Below are positions 10,201-18,200 of a stretch of DNA of 53,464 nt, piece after piece. Both the position numbers and the translations under genes were made by a program. Positions within the stretch are counted from its first letter, which is position 1. The number at the start of each line of letters is the position of its first letter. Below the pieces are notes generated by a model, which had not been told where the DNA came from, did no database searches, and worked only from the letters and a program-made list of their open reading frames with translations. This DNA is from Gemmatimonadales bacterium (GTDB taxonomy: Bacteria; Gemmatimonadota; Gemmatimonadetes; Palauibacterales; Palauibacteraceae), in NCBI GenBank assembly GCA_009840115.1, contig VXOJ01000046.1:1-53464 (forward strand). Direction: 5' to 3'.

Positions 10201-12068
10201 GCCTCGGCTTCGAAGGACTGGACGCGCGCCGCGAATGTCTCTTCCGTGGCGTCGGGCGTTTCGTCCTTGAGCTGGATCGTGAAGCGGAGCGAGTCGAGCA
10301 CCCGGAGCCCCAGGTTCTCGAGCGTGGGGATCACGTCGCTGAGGACGTAGTGACCCTTCCGGGCGTACAGCCGCAGCTGATAGTGCCGCCCGTCCCCCTC
10401 TCCCGGGGCCCGTTTGAGCAGCACCTGGCTCTCGCCCGTCTCCGCCAGCCGCGCGAGACAGGCCACATCCTCGACCGCGGTGTCGATGTCCATCGCCGCC
10501 TGGTAGCCGGTCGAGAAACGCACGACGTGCGTCGCGAGTTCGTGGCCCCGCGTGGGGCCGTGGACGGCATCGAGCGCGTCCTCGAGGCGCTCCTCCCAGG
10601 TGCGCACGATCGAGCGGACCTTGGTCTGAACGGCGTCGAGGTCGACCGACCCCACCTCGTCCGGGTCGTGGGCCAGGTAGAAGTGGAGGCGCGCCTGGTC
10701 GCCCTGGCCGAGCGCGAGGTGGTAGTTGAGGAGCGTCCCCCGGTAGGCCTCGATCAGCGCCGCCTGCAGCCGCCGCCGCACCTGTCCGGAGAAATGGGTC
10801 TTGGGGAGGATGACGAGGAGCTGGACGCCGCGGCCGAGCTGGTCGGGACGCGCCGTGACCCGCACGTCGTCCCCGCCTCCGGTTGCCATCACCGCGTCGA
10901 TGACCGAGCGGATCTCCTCCACCGAGGCGAGGAACAGCTCCTCCTTCGGCATCGAGTTGAACGTCCCCAGGATGACGTTGTAGTCGTGCGATCCGGGGGG
11001 CGCGGCTTCCAGCTGGAGGATCTCGCGCAGCTTGCGGCGCAGGATCGGGATGGAGGAGGCTTCCTGCGAGAACGCCTTCGCGGTGAACAGGCCGAGGAAC
11101 CGGTGCTCGCCGTACACCGTCCCATCCGGGCGCAGGCGTTTGATGCCCACGTAGTCCATGCGGACGTTGCGCCGAATCGGGCTCTGGGCGTTGGTCTTGG
11201 AGATGATGAGAAGCGGGCCGCCCAGCACCCGGGCGCGGAGGTAGGCGGGGAGTTCGTCCAGGGGCCGGGGTTGGTGGTACTTCGATTTCTCGTCGTCCCT
11301 GAGGATGCCGAGCCCGCTCCCCTCTTCGACGTGGATCCAGTCGCGGCCGGCGTCGTCCGGCTCGATGCGGTACGCGCGATAGCCGAGGAAGACGAACCCG
11401 GGGTCCACGAGCCACCGGAGGAGGTCCTGGATCTCCTCGAACTCGGTGCTGCGCCACGGCGTCTCCCGCCGCTTGTCGTCGAATTCGCCGACGAGCGTCT
11501 TCACCCGCTCGATCATCGGGGAGAAGTCCCCGGTGACGGCCCTCACGAGTTCGAGGCGCCGCCGCACCTCGGCTTCCAGCGTTTCCCGGACCTCCGCGTG
11601 GTGTGCGTCGTCGAGCACGATGTGGACGACGGAGACGCGCGTGCCGTCGGCGGAGTGGTCGCGGATGTCGAACACACGGCCGGACGCGTCCCGGTCCACA
11701 ACGAGCACCGGGTGCAGGAGGAGGGGGATGTCGAGCCCCGCCGAGTGGAGGTACTCGCGCAACGTGTCGACGATGAAGGGCCGGTCCTCCATGACGGTCT
11801 GGAGCACGCCGCGGGACGGGTCGTCCTCGTCCCAGGCGAGTCGGATCGCGATTTCGCCGTCGTCGGCGCCGGCCACGAGACGGTAGAGGGCGGCGACATC
11901 GTCGGCCAGCGCGTGGACCGTCCGTCCATCCGCGATGTGGGCGTAGCCGCGGCTGAAGAGACGGCGGGAGAGGCCGCGGACCGCTTCGCCGGGCGCGTCC
12001 GGGAGCCGCGATTCGACCTCGCGGATCAGGGGCCCGAGGTCCGACGACTGCGCAGGCTTGTTTTTCAT
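7227..12068 (-). CDS. NAD-specific glutamate dehydrogenase, large (about 180 kDa) type
   Basis: Deaminates glutamate to 2-oxoglutarate with NAD. The 1613-residue length is typical of the Bac_GDH (L-GDH180) family. The N-terminal half holds the regulatory ACT-like region. The catalytic core lies at about residues 720-1250, with KTQRVKNAVIVPGGAKGAF and the nucleotide-binding stretch AVGIGDMSGDVFGNGMLLS; NLGFTQRARVEYALRGG follows. The long antisense reading frames over this gene are GC-driven shadows. It is convergent with glnA and divergent from the selenoprotein gene. Confidence 0.96.
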   Translation of the reverse strand: MKNKPAQSSDLGPLIREVESRLPDAPGEAVRGLSRRLFSRGYAHIADGRTVHALADDVAALYRLVAGADDGEIAIRLAWDEDDPSRGVLQTVMEDRPFIVDTLREYLHSAGLDIPLLLHPVLVVDRDASGRVFDIRDHSADGTRVSVVHIVLDDAHHAEVRETLEAEVRRRLELVRAVTGDFSPMIERVKTLVGEFDDKRRETPWRSTEFEEIQDLLRWLVDPGFVFLGYRAYRIEPDDAGRDWIHVEEGSGLGILRDDEKSKYHQPRPLDELPAYLRARVLGGPLLIISKTNAQSPIRRNVRMDYVGIKRLRPDGTVYGEHRFLGLFTAKAFSQEASSIPILRRKLREILQLEAAPPGSHDYNVILGTFNSMPKEELFLASVEEIRSVIDAVMATGGGDDVRVTARPDQLGRGVQLLVILPKTHFSGQVRRRLQAALIEAYRGTLLNYHLALGQGDQARLHFYLAHDPDEVGSVDLDAVQTKVRSIVRTWEERLEDALDAVHGPTRGHELATHVVRFSTGYQAAMDIDTAVEDVACLARLAETGESQVLLKRAPGEGDGRHYQLRLYARKGHYVLSDVIPTLENLGLRVLDSLRFTIQLKDETPDATEETFAARVQSFEAEARRAGDLDIAAAQDRIGDMLRAIRAGVAEDDRLNELIVTAGLTWREVSVLRAYAGYTFRIGAVAAPTGGQFPLTAYPGIARCIFRAFEARFDPEAQDGADAAMRRLKREFTRGLASVRGIEDDRTLRRMMELVHATVRTNHYRGELRRSPLLALKISSRSVDFIPKPKPKHEVYLRGPRTEAAHLRMDDVARGGIRWSDRYGDFRVEVLGLVKTQRVKNAVIVPGGAKGAFIVKGLPEDREARLAAGLDSYRDFIRGLLEVSDDVVDGEVTRPGGMVIHDGPDPYLVVAADKGTAKNSDTANELAAEAGFWLNDAFASGGSQGYDHKKEGITARGAWECVKRHFREADIDYENKPFTAVGIGDMSGDVFGNGMLLSKQIQLVAAFDHRDIFLDPDPDPQVSWEERKRLFELPASSWADYDADLLSEGGGVYDRTEKQIHLSPQIRERLAIDREEMNGNELIRAILSAPVDLLWNGGIGTYVKASSERHADVGDPSGDPTRVDATAIQARVVGEGGNLGFTQRARVEYALRGGSVNTDAVDNSAGVDMSDHEVNLKILLGAPLSRGGIDYEARNDLLRECTDEVAWKVLRNTYSQSLAISLDYIRARRAPATFREVIQRFEREGILDPALEYLPAGEELIERENVGAHLTRPELATVMAYSKLHLKHALTESSVSRDPAMMELVEDYFPFGALKEVETADLEAHRLRPNISSMLLTNRYVDRMGATSHIRLMEETGRAAATVARTWYVASRIADAEDLYERLRVADVQMRSGAQNECYLAMADALTRATRWLLERTDPAEPISEAIEWLHDPVRAVREALPELLTAERLERFESTCSLHEMDGLDPEGAARLTTFRYVDELLPIASLIRETGAGTREVGAVYFGLAEEIDFPWLRSRVYSLAADDPWDQRAARILVTRLELARSRMAAQIIAGAEASTTEEAMRSFRRRNAVGLSRIRNVIADVRSAGAGLPGLVVAVDAVSDPGILEPPDR

Positions 12069-12196
12069 GCCCGTAGATACCCCATTGTGCCGTACAGGGT
12101 CAACGGCAAACGCGCCGGACTCCGAGTCGGAGCCCGCGCCGACGCGCGCGACGCGCCCCCGGAACGGAAAAAGGGACGACGAAAGGGACGACAGGA

Positions 12197-12415
12197 ATGC
12201 ATATTTCCATCGAATACTGCGTCGCTTGAGACTACGAACCGCAAGCCGCCAGTCTGGCGGCCACCCTCAGAGAACGGTTCGCGGACGTCGATATCGAGAT
12301 GATCCCCTCCGGCGGCGGCCGCTTCGAAGTCGTGGCGGAGGGGAAGCTCATCTATTCGAAGGCCGCCACCGGCCGGCACCCGACCCATGAGGAGATCCTC
12401 GACGCTTTAGGCTAG
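12197..12415 (+). CDS. SelW/Rdx-family selenoprotein with in-frame TGA (Sec) in a CxxU motif
   Basis: A 72-residue thioredoxin-like redox protein of the SelT/SelW/SelH (Rdx) family. It starts MHISIEYC and the motif C-V-A-U is at residues 8-11; the U is TGA at 12227-12229. After the TGA the same frame stays open for 61 codons. It reads DYEPQAASLAATLRERF, then EMIPSGGGRFEVVAEGKL and ends HPTHEEILDALG with TAG. This is the normal SelW layout: CxxU, helix, GGGxFEV strand, then the KxxTGRxPxxEEI helix. The SECIS hairpin lies where bacterial decoding requires it (separate entry). An AGGA next to the ATG and AAAGGGA 10 nt upstream are possible ribosome binding sites. The stop overlaps the stop of the convergent cupin gene inside CTAG. 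Exact redox partners of bacterial SelW are not well known. Automated callers will likely miss this gene. Confidence 0.9.
12245..12261 (+). promoter_or_regulatory. Bacterial SECIS element
   Basis: GCCGCCA and TGGCGGC make a perfect 7-bp stem closed by the loop GTC. The loop begins 22 nt after the TGA codon and its first base is G. Both fit the known bacterial SECIS pattern recognised by SelB (loop roughly 16-37 nt from UGA, G in the first positions of the loop). Confidence 0.85.
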
Positions 12416-12777
12416 CCGCGTCCGTAACGGTCCTCGAGGCGCACCAGGTCGTCCAGTTCCGGCGTGCTCACCTCGAGGATGACGCTGTCCTCGAGCGCCT
12501 CCATGCGGTGCACGTTGCCCGGCGGGATCGAGACCACCTCGCCCGGGAGCCACTCGAAGACCGCGTCGTTGAGCGTGAAGCGCACGCGCCCGGACTGGAG
12601 CAGCATCGTCTCGTGCTTCACGCGATGCTTCTGCAGCGAGAGGATGTGCCCCTTTTCGACTTCGAGGACCTTCCCCGCATAGCGGTCCGTGTGGGCGTAC
12701 CACACCTCGCGCCCCCAGGGCTTGTCCACGATGCGGGGCTCGCGGCGGCGCGCCGGTTCTTTATCCATGGCGGACAT
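12412..12777 (-). CDS. Cupin, mannose-6-phosphate isomerase type II C-terminal-like
   Basis: A single-domain cupin of 121 residues. The segment KPWGREVWYAHTDRYAGKVLEVEKG and the later HRVKHETMLLQSGRV and SIPPGNVHRMEAL match the isomerase domain of mannose-6-phosphate isomerase/GDP-mannose pyrophosphorylase proteins. Metal-binding His/Glu residues of both cupin motifs are present (HRVKHE; PPGNVHR). A free-standing domain of this kind can act as a sugar-phosphate isomerase or epimerase, but the substrate cannot be read from the sequence. The 3' end overlaps the selenoprotein gene by 4 bp (shared CTAG). Confidence 0.85.
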   Translation of the reverse strand: MSAMDKEPARRREPRIVDKPWGREVWYAHTDRYAGKVLEVEKGHILSLQKHRVKHETMLLQSGRVRFTLNDAVFEWLPGEVVSIPPGNVHRMEALEDSVILEVSTPELDDLVRLEDRYGRG

Positions 12778-12834
12778 GATACACGAGCGGGTCGGAGGCT
12801 GCCGAATCCCTGGGAGGGCCGGTCCGGCAGAGCC

Positions 12835-14277
12835 TCAGGGGAGCGTTCGGGCCACGCGGAATCCGTAGTACATGTCGCGGCTGTCGGGGACGTTCCTGGA
12901 CCGGTTCGCGGAGCGGAGGAACCACGCGCCGATGAACCACGAACCGCCGCGGAGGACGCGACGGTCGCAGTCTCCCGATTCCCGGGCGCTCCCATCGGCC
13001 GGGGCGCCCCGATGGCTCTCGTTCCAGCAGTCCTGCGTCCACTCCGACACGTTCCCCAGCACGTCGTACAACCCAAAGGCGTTCGGTGCGAACGACCCCA
13101 CCGGCGCCGTCCCCCGGTACCCGTCGTTGCACGGTGCTTCGGTCTCGATGCCGTACCCGCGGCTGAACCGGAGACCCCTGAACGACCGGGCTCTGGACCC
13201 GCCCCCGGCTCCGTTCGCGTAGCGGCACAGGTCCGATACGCCCTCCCCCCAGTATCGGGCGGTCACCGTTCCGGCCCGGGCCACGTATTCCCACTCCGCC
13301 TCGCTCAGGAGCCGATAGCGCTGTCCCGTCAAGCCGGAGAGCCATGACACGTAGGCCTGCGCATCCTCCCAACTCACGTACAGCACCGGACGACGTTCCC
13401 GACCCCAGCGCCGGTCGGCCGGCGTGTAGCGGCAACCGCCCATCTGCACGCACGCGTCCCACTCCGCGAACGTGATCTCGTACACGCCCACCGCGAACGG
13501 AGCCGCGATCGTCACCGAATGCCGCGGACCCTCGACGGCTGCCCGGAATTCCTCCGACTCCGGGGAGCCCATCGTGAACGTCCCCGGCGGCACCACGACC
13601 ATCTCCGGACAGAACGCGCAGTCGCGGAACGTCTCGAAGACCTCGAACCTCTCTTCCGGGGGCCGGGCCGCCGTTCCGGCCGCGGCGCCGTCTTCCGCGG
13701 CGCCCCAGCTTTCCCGGGCGATGACTTCGTAGCCGCCCCCGTCGTAATACCTCGCGAAATGGTCGTTGCCGCTCGTCGCGTTCGTCTCGGCCGCCTCAGC
13801 GCTCGCTCCGAACCCCACGGCGACACGCCGGAACGCCGAGCCATCCGGATCCGACGTCGGGGCGAGACGGATCGACGACGTGTACTCGATGATCGCGACG
13901 TGACGGTCCCCCCGGTTCGACCAGGCACACGAAGCTTCCGCGTGGTCGCCGAGCTCCGAGCGCAGCGCGCGTTCCACGCCCTGCCGGTCCTCGAGCGGGA
14001 CGCCGACCCGGTAGGCCAGGGCCACGTCGGACCGATAGACCACGGTGACGCCCTCCCAGCCGAACCGGCGGTCGGGATCGGGAGTCCGCGGCGTGGACAG
14101 CTCGCTGCCCACGCACACCACCGCCCCCGGCGCGGACGGCGAGGCGGCGGACTGCGAGGCGTCGGACTGCGCGGCGTCGGACTGCGCGGCGGCGGGGAGG
14201 CTCCCCGAGAGCAGCGTGAGGCCCGCGACCGCGTGCGCCGCCGCGACGGCGACGGGGGTTCGTCGTGGCCCATTCAT
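12835..14277 (-). CDS. Secreted SUMF1/formylglycine-generating-enzyme-fold protein without the catalytic cysteines
   Basis: The start at 14277 (MNGPRRTPV...) has GGGAGG 6 nt upstream and opens a signal peptide ending near SLPAAAQS. The upstream extension to 14538 crosses the divergent gene and lacks such signals. After a short AQSDA tandem repeat comes an unassigned domain of about 150 residues. The C-terminal SUMF1-type domain follows: EMVVVPPGTFTMGSP, PFAVGVYEITFAEWD, RPVLYVSWEDAQAYVSWL, RLLSEAEWEYVARAG, LYDVLGNVSEWTQD and VLRGGSWFIGAWFLRSANR. True formylglycine-generating enzymes carry two cysteines just after the GGSW motif; here they are Ile/Ala/Leu/Ser. A sulfatase-activating role is therefore unlikely, and an extracytoplasmic binding or structural role is the more cautious reading. 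Length 480 residues. Confidence 0.85.
   Translation of the reverse strand: MNGPRRTPVAVAAAHAVAGLTLLSGSLPAAAQSDAAQSDASQSAASPSAPGAVVCVGSELSTPRTPDPDRRFGWEGVTVVYRSDVALAYRVGVPLEDRQGVERALRSELGDHAEASCAWSNRGDRHVAIIEYTSSIRLAPTSDPDGSAFRRVAVGFGASAEAAETNATSGNDHFARYYDGGGYEVIARESWGAAEDGAAAGTAARPPEERFEVFETFRDCAFCPEMVVVPPGTFTMGSPESEEFRAAVEGPRHSVTIAAPFAVGVYEITFAEWDACVQMGGCRYTPADRRWGRERRPVLYVSWEDAQAYVSWLSGLTGQRYRLLSEAEWEYVARAGTVTARYWGEGVSDLCRYANGAGGGSRARSFRGLRFSRGYGIETEAPCNDGYRGTAPVGSFAPNAFGLYDVLGNVSEWTQDCWNESHRGAPADGSARESGDCDRRVLRGGSWFIGAWFLRSANRSRNVPDSRDMYYGFRVARTLP
14143..14187 (-). repeat. Three 15-bp tandem repeats coding AQSDA units
   Basis: GGCGTCGGACTGCGC occurs twice and a variant once, head to tail, just after the signal peptide region of the SUMF1-fold gene. 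It encodes a small Ser/Asp/Ala linker that could change length by slippage without a frameshift. Confidence 0.8.
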
Positions 14278-14395
14278 CCGGTGCCTCCCTGTACCCAGCG
14301 GTATTCGGCCTCCCCTGCATGATACACCGGCGGAGAACCTGTGGGCGTCCGAGGGGTATGCCCTGGAGTCGAACCGCCAGCCGAGGAGGGCTCCC

Positions 14396-15202
14396 ATTCT
14401 CACACGAATTCGCACACGAAGATACGCTTTCTTCTTCCTGTCGGCCCTGGTCGTTGCCGGCTGTGGCGCTGCCGCGGGGCCGGGGGAGCCCGAATACCTC
14501 GAAGTCGTGGATGTGACCGTCGGCCCGGCGCTGGCCAAGTGCTACGGCGTGGGCGTGCGGACGTGCATGGTGGTCAACGGCGGGTTGTTCTACGACGGAA
14601 TCGAGGGATTCGAATACGAGGCCGGCTACGACTACCGGCTTCGCATCGGCAAGTACGATCCCTGGGGCGGGAGCGAACCGCCGCAGGATGCCGGCCGGTA
14701 TGCGTACCGTCTGCTGGAGCAACTGGCCAAGACGCCGGCGCCATCCACCCCGGCCACCCTGTCGGTGGGTCCGGCGCGGGTCGTATGCGCGCGGAGCGAC
14801 GACTTCTGCCCGGTGGTGGACGGCGCGCCGTACGACGACATCATCACGAGCTTCGAGTATGAGGCGGGCTACCACTACGTGCTCGAAGCCGACAGGTACG
14901 CCGATGGGCGGTACGTGCTGGGCGAAGTCGTCTCGAGAACCCGGGCGGCGGGCACGGAAGAGGAGATCGCCGTCGACCGCCACCGGGTCGAGTGCGACGA
15001 TGGTTATCCCGGGTACTGCAAGGTCGTGAACGGCGCCCCCTACCGCGGCGAGATCGTGGGCTTCCAGCCCCGGCACGAAGTCGACTACCGCCTGCGCGTC
15101 GAGAGGTTCGACATGTTTCCCGATGGCATGGCCGGATCGCCCGATGTGCCGGCCTACGGCTATCGCTGGCTCGAAACGCTCGAGGCCACCCCGGACACCT
15201 AG
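14396..15202 (+). CDS. Lipoprotein with three tandem DUF4377 domains, probable ATT start
   Basis: The only ATG in this frame (14045) lies deep inside the divergent gene. No GTG or TTG occurs before the mature protein. ATT at 14396 has AGGAGGG 5 nt upstream and would give a textbook lipoprotein signal: basic LTRIRTRRY, hydrophobic AFFFLSALVV, lipobox VAGC. ATT is a rare but real initiation codon (infC is the classical case). The mature part repeats a unit of about 85 residues three times. Each has VxVGPALxxC...VVNG-type cysteine pairs and a YDxIxxFEYEAGYxYxLxxxxY core (third copy: GYCKVVNGAPYRGEIVGFQ), typical of DUF4377. That domain is often found beside META/HslJ domains in envelope proteins; function is unknown. 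Length 268 residues. Confidence 0.8.
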   Translation: MLTRIRTRRYAFFFLSALVVAGCGAAAGPGEPEYLEVVDVTVGPALAKCYGVGVRTCMVVNGGLFYDGIEGFEYEAGYDYRLRIGKYDPWGGSEPPQDAGRYAYRLLEQLAKTPAPSTPATLSVGPARVVCARSDDFCPVVDGAPYDDIITSFEYEAGYHYVLEADRYADGRYVLGEVVSRTRAAGTEEEIAVDRHRVECDDGYPGYCKVVNGAPYRGEIVGFQPRHEVDYRLRVERFDMFPDGMAGSPDVPAYGYRWLETLEATPDT

Positions 15203-15213
15203 CAGGCCCTTCG

Positions 15214-18200
15214 TCAGCGGCAGCCGCCGCCGCGGCCCCAGCTCATGGTGGGGGGCGGGTCCCGTCTGAGCGCCTCCAGGTACGCGAACGGGTCGGGCTC
15301 GGCGAGCCGATCGGTCGTGGCCGGGGCCGGCGCGCGGCCCGGGCGGAGTTCGGCGCTCAGGCGCAACGGGTACACGTCCCCGGCGAGCACGTTGTACGTC
15401 GCGCCGTCCTTCTGGAGCGTGCCGTCGATGTAGAGGAAGGGTTCGAGGCGGATCGCGGCGCGGCATTCCCGGTACACCTCGGGCCTCACGATCGCGTTGA
15501 CGGGTCCGAATTCGTCCTCCATGAGGATGAAGATGTAGCCACCGGCCGTGTGCGGGCGCTGGCGGGCCACGACGATCCCGGCCACCCGCACCTCGCTCCC
15601 CCCCGGGATATCCGGGAAGCGGGCCGAGGAGACGGTGCGCTCGGGGAGGTGGTCGCCCACGAGCGCGAACGGGTGGTGCTGCGAGGCGGCGAAGGAGAGG
15701 ATGCGGTACTCCGCGATCAGCTTCTCCATGTCGTGCGTGCCCGCGAAGCGGAGATCCGCGCAGGGATCGTCCAGCGCGAGTTCGGTCTGGCCCTGGTCCG
15801 AGCGGCCGGCGCCTCGGCGGCCCCGTGCGGGGGGCGGCGTGTCTCCGCCCAGTCCCGCGGCGCTCGTCGCCAGTTCGCGGCGGCGGCGTTCCGCTTCCGT
15901 TTCGGCCTCCGGGCCCAGCCAGAGGCCCGTCTGCCACAACAGGTCGCGGCGTTCGACCCCCAGCGAGTCGAGCCCGCCGACCCAGATCAGGTTCTCGATC
16001 GCGGCCCGCTTGAGCGCGGCCGGGGTGCGGCGCAGAAAGTCGGGCAGCGACGCGAACGGCCCGTCCCGCCCGCGCTCGGCTACGACGAGTTCGGCCGCCT
16101 CCGCCCCCCAGTCGCGGACCATGCCGAGACCGATGCGGACATCGCCCCCCTCGGCGGTGCAGGCGACCCCGCTGACGTTCAGATCCGGGAGCCGGACGCC
16201 GACCCCGTGCCGGCGCGCGTCGCGGCCGATCGCGTCGAGCGAGTAGAACCCCATCGGCTGGTTGTTGAAGAGCCCGACGTAGTACTCGGGCGGGTAGCGA
16301 TCGCGGAGCCAGGCGGACTGGAAGGCGAGGAGCCCGAACGCCACCGCGTGCGACTTCGGGAATCCGAACTCCGAGAACGCGACCACCTGTTCGAACACTT
16401 TCTTCGCGGTGCGGCCATCGACCCCCTTCGCCGCCGCGCCGTCGCGGAACGCGGTCCAGTACCCCAGCAGCGCCTCGCGCGAGCGCTTGCGGCTCATGGC
16501 GCGCCGCAGCCCCTCGGCCTGGCCGTCGCTGAAGCCCGCGAGCGCCTTGCACACCTGCAGCACCTGGTCCTGGAAGATGATCACGCCCAGGGTCTCGCCG
16601 AGCGCCTCCTCGAGCAGGGGATGGTCGTAGGGGACGACATAGTCCGGGTCGTTGCGCAGCTTCTCGCGCCGCCGGACGTAGGGGTTGACCGCCCCGCCGA
16701 CGATCGGGCCCGGCCGCACGATCGCGACCTGGACCGCGAGGTCCGCCAGGTTCCGGGGCCGCACCCGCCGCAGCATCTGGATCTGCGCGCGGCTCTCGAC
16801 CTGGAACAGCCCCACCGTGTCTCCCGAACAGATGCGGTCGTAAATCTCCTCATCTTCATAGTCGATGCGGGAGAGATCGGGGATCTCGCCATGGCGCAGA
16901 TGAATCGTCTCCACCGCCTCCTCGACGAGCGACAGCATCCCGAGCGCGAGGAAGTCGATCTTGATGAAGCGCGCGTCGTCGCAGGAGTCCTTGTCCCACT
17001 GGCAGAGGACGCGCCCTTCCCACGCGGCGGGTTCGAGCGGGACGATCTCCACCAGCGGCCGGCTCGAGATGATCATCCCGCCCACGTGCTGGGAGATGTG
17101 CCGCGGGAGTCCCTTGATCTCCTCCGCCAGTTCGGCGAAGACCCGCCAGATGCGCGAATTCGCGCGCGCTTCGAGGCCGGGGATGCGCTCGAGTTCGGCC
17201 ATGAACCCGTCCTCTCCGGGCTCGGCGAGCCTAGCCAGCTTCTCCACGTCGCCGGCCGGGAGGCTGAGCGCCTTGCCCAGTTCACGCACGATCGAGCGCG
17301 TGCGGTAGGTGGGAAAGGTGCACACGAGCCCGACGTGGTCGTACCCGTAGCGCTCGTAGACGGCGAGAATCAGTTCCTCTCGAATATCGCGCGCAAAGTC
17401 GATGTCGATGTCCGGGACGCTTCCCATGGCGTCGTTCAGGAACCGGCCGAGGAAGAGGTTCGTCCGCACCGGGTCGACGTGGGAGAGTCCGATCAGGTAA
17501 CAGAGGATGGAGGAGACCGAGGACCCGCGTCCGCGCCCCGGCGGAAGCAGTTGGCGCGGCATCGAGTCGCCCCGCACGCGGTGCGCGACCTCCCGGGCCA
17601 GTTCGAGGATGTCGTGGTAGACGAGAAAGAACCCGGCCAGGTCGTGCCGGTCGACGAGCGCGAGTTCGGTGGCGAGCCGTTCCTCGGCTTCGCGGCGGTA
17701 CCTGCTGCCGGGGGGATAGCGGATCTCGAACGCCCCGCGGCAGACCTGCTGGAGCACGCGAATCGCGGGGGCGGAGCCGCTTCCCCTGAAGTCCGGGAAT
17801 TTGTAGCCGAGATCGGCCGTCAGATCGAATGCCCGGCAGCGCTCGGCGATCGCGCGCGTGTTGCGGAGCGCGTCGGGCCGCGACGCGAAGCGCCACGCCA
17901 TCTCGCGGGGCGAGGCGAGGTGGAAGCAGGCGTTGGGACGGCGGAGTTCGTGCGAATCGTCGACCGTCGTCCGGTTCCGGATCGCGACCAGGACATCCTG
18001 GAGACGGTGCCGGTCGGCGACGTGGTAGTGGACGTTGCCCGTGGCCACGACCGGGATGCGGAGCCGGTCGGCCAGCGCGCCCAGCGCCCGTCCGCGCGCG
18101 AGGTCGCCGTGGACCGCGTTGTTCTGGAGTTCGACGAAGAGGTTGCCGGGACCGAGGGCGTCGCGCAGGCGGCCGGCCAGCCGCTCGGCTTCGTCCGTCC

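Noticed and set aside
12197..12229. Reading the TGA as a real stop (pseudogene or 10-residue peptide)
   Set aside because: The frame beyond TGA is conserved family sequence and a SECIS hairpin is correctly placed.
8022..12302. 1426-codon plus-strand frame opposite the glutamate dehydrogenase
   Set aside because: Its composition is Arg/Ala/Val/Gly-rich with no domain; it is the mirror of a well-matched enzyme in GC-rich DNA.
12835..14277. Calling this gene a sulfatase-activating formylglycine-generating enzyme
   Set aside because: The catalytic cysteine positions after GGSW are not cysteine.
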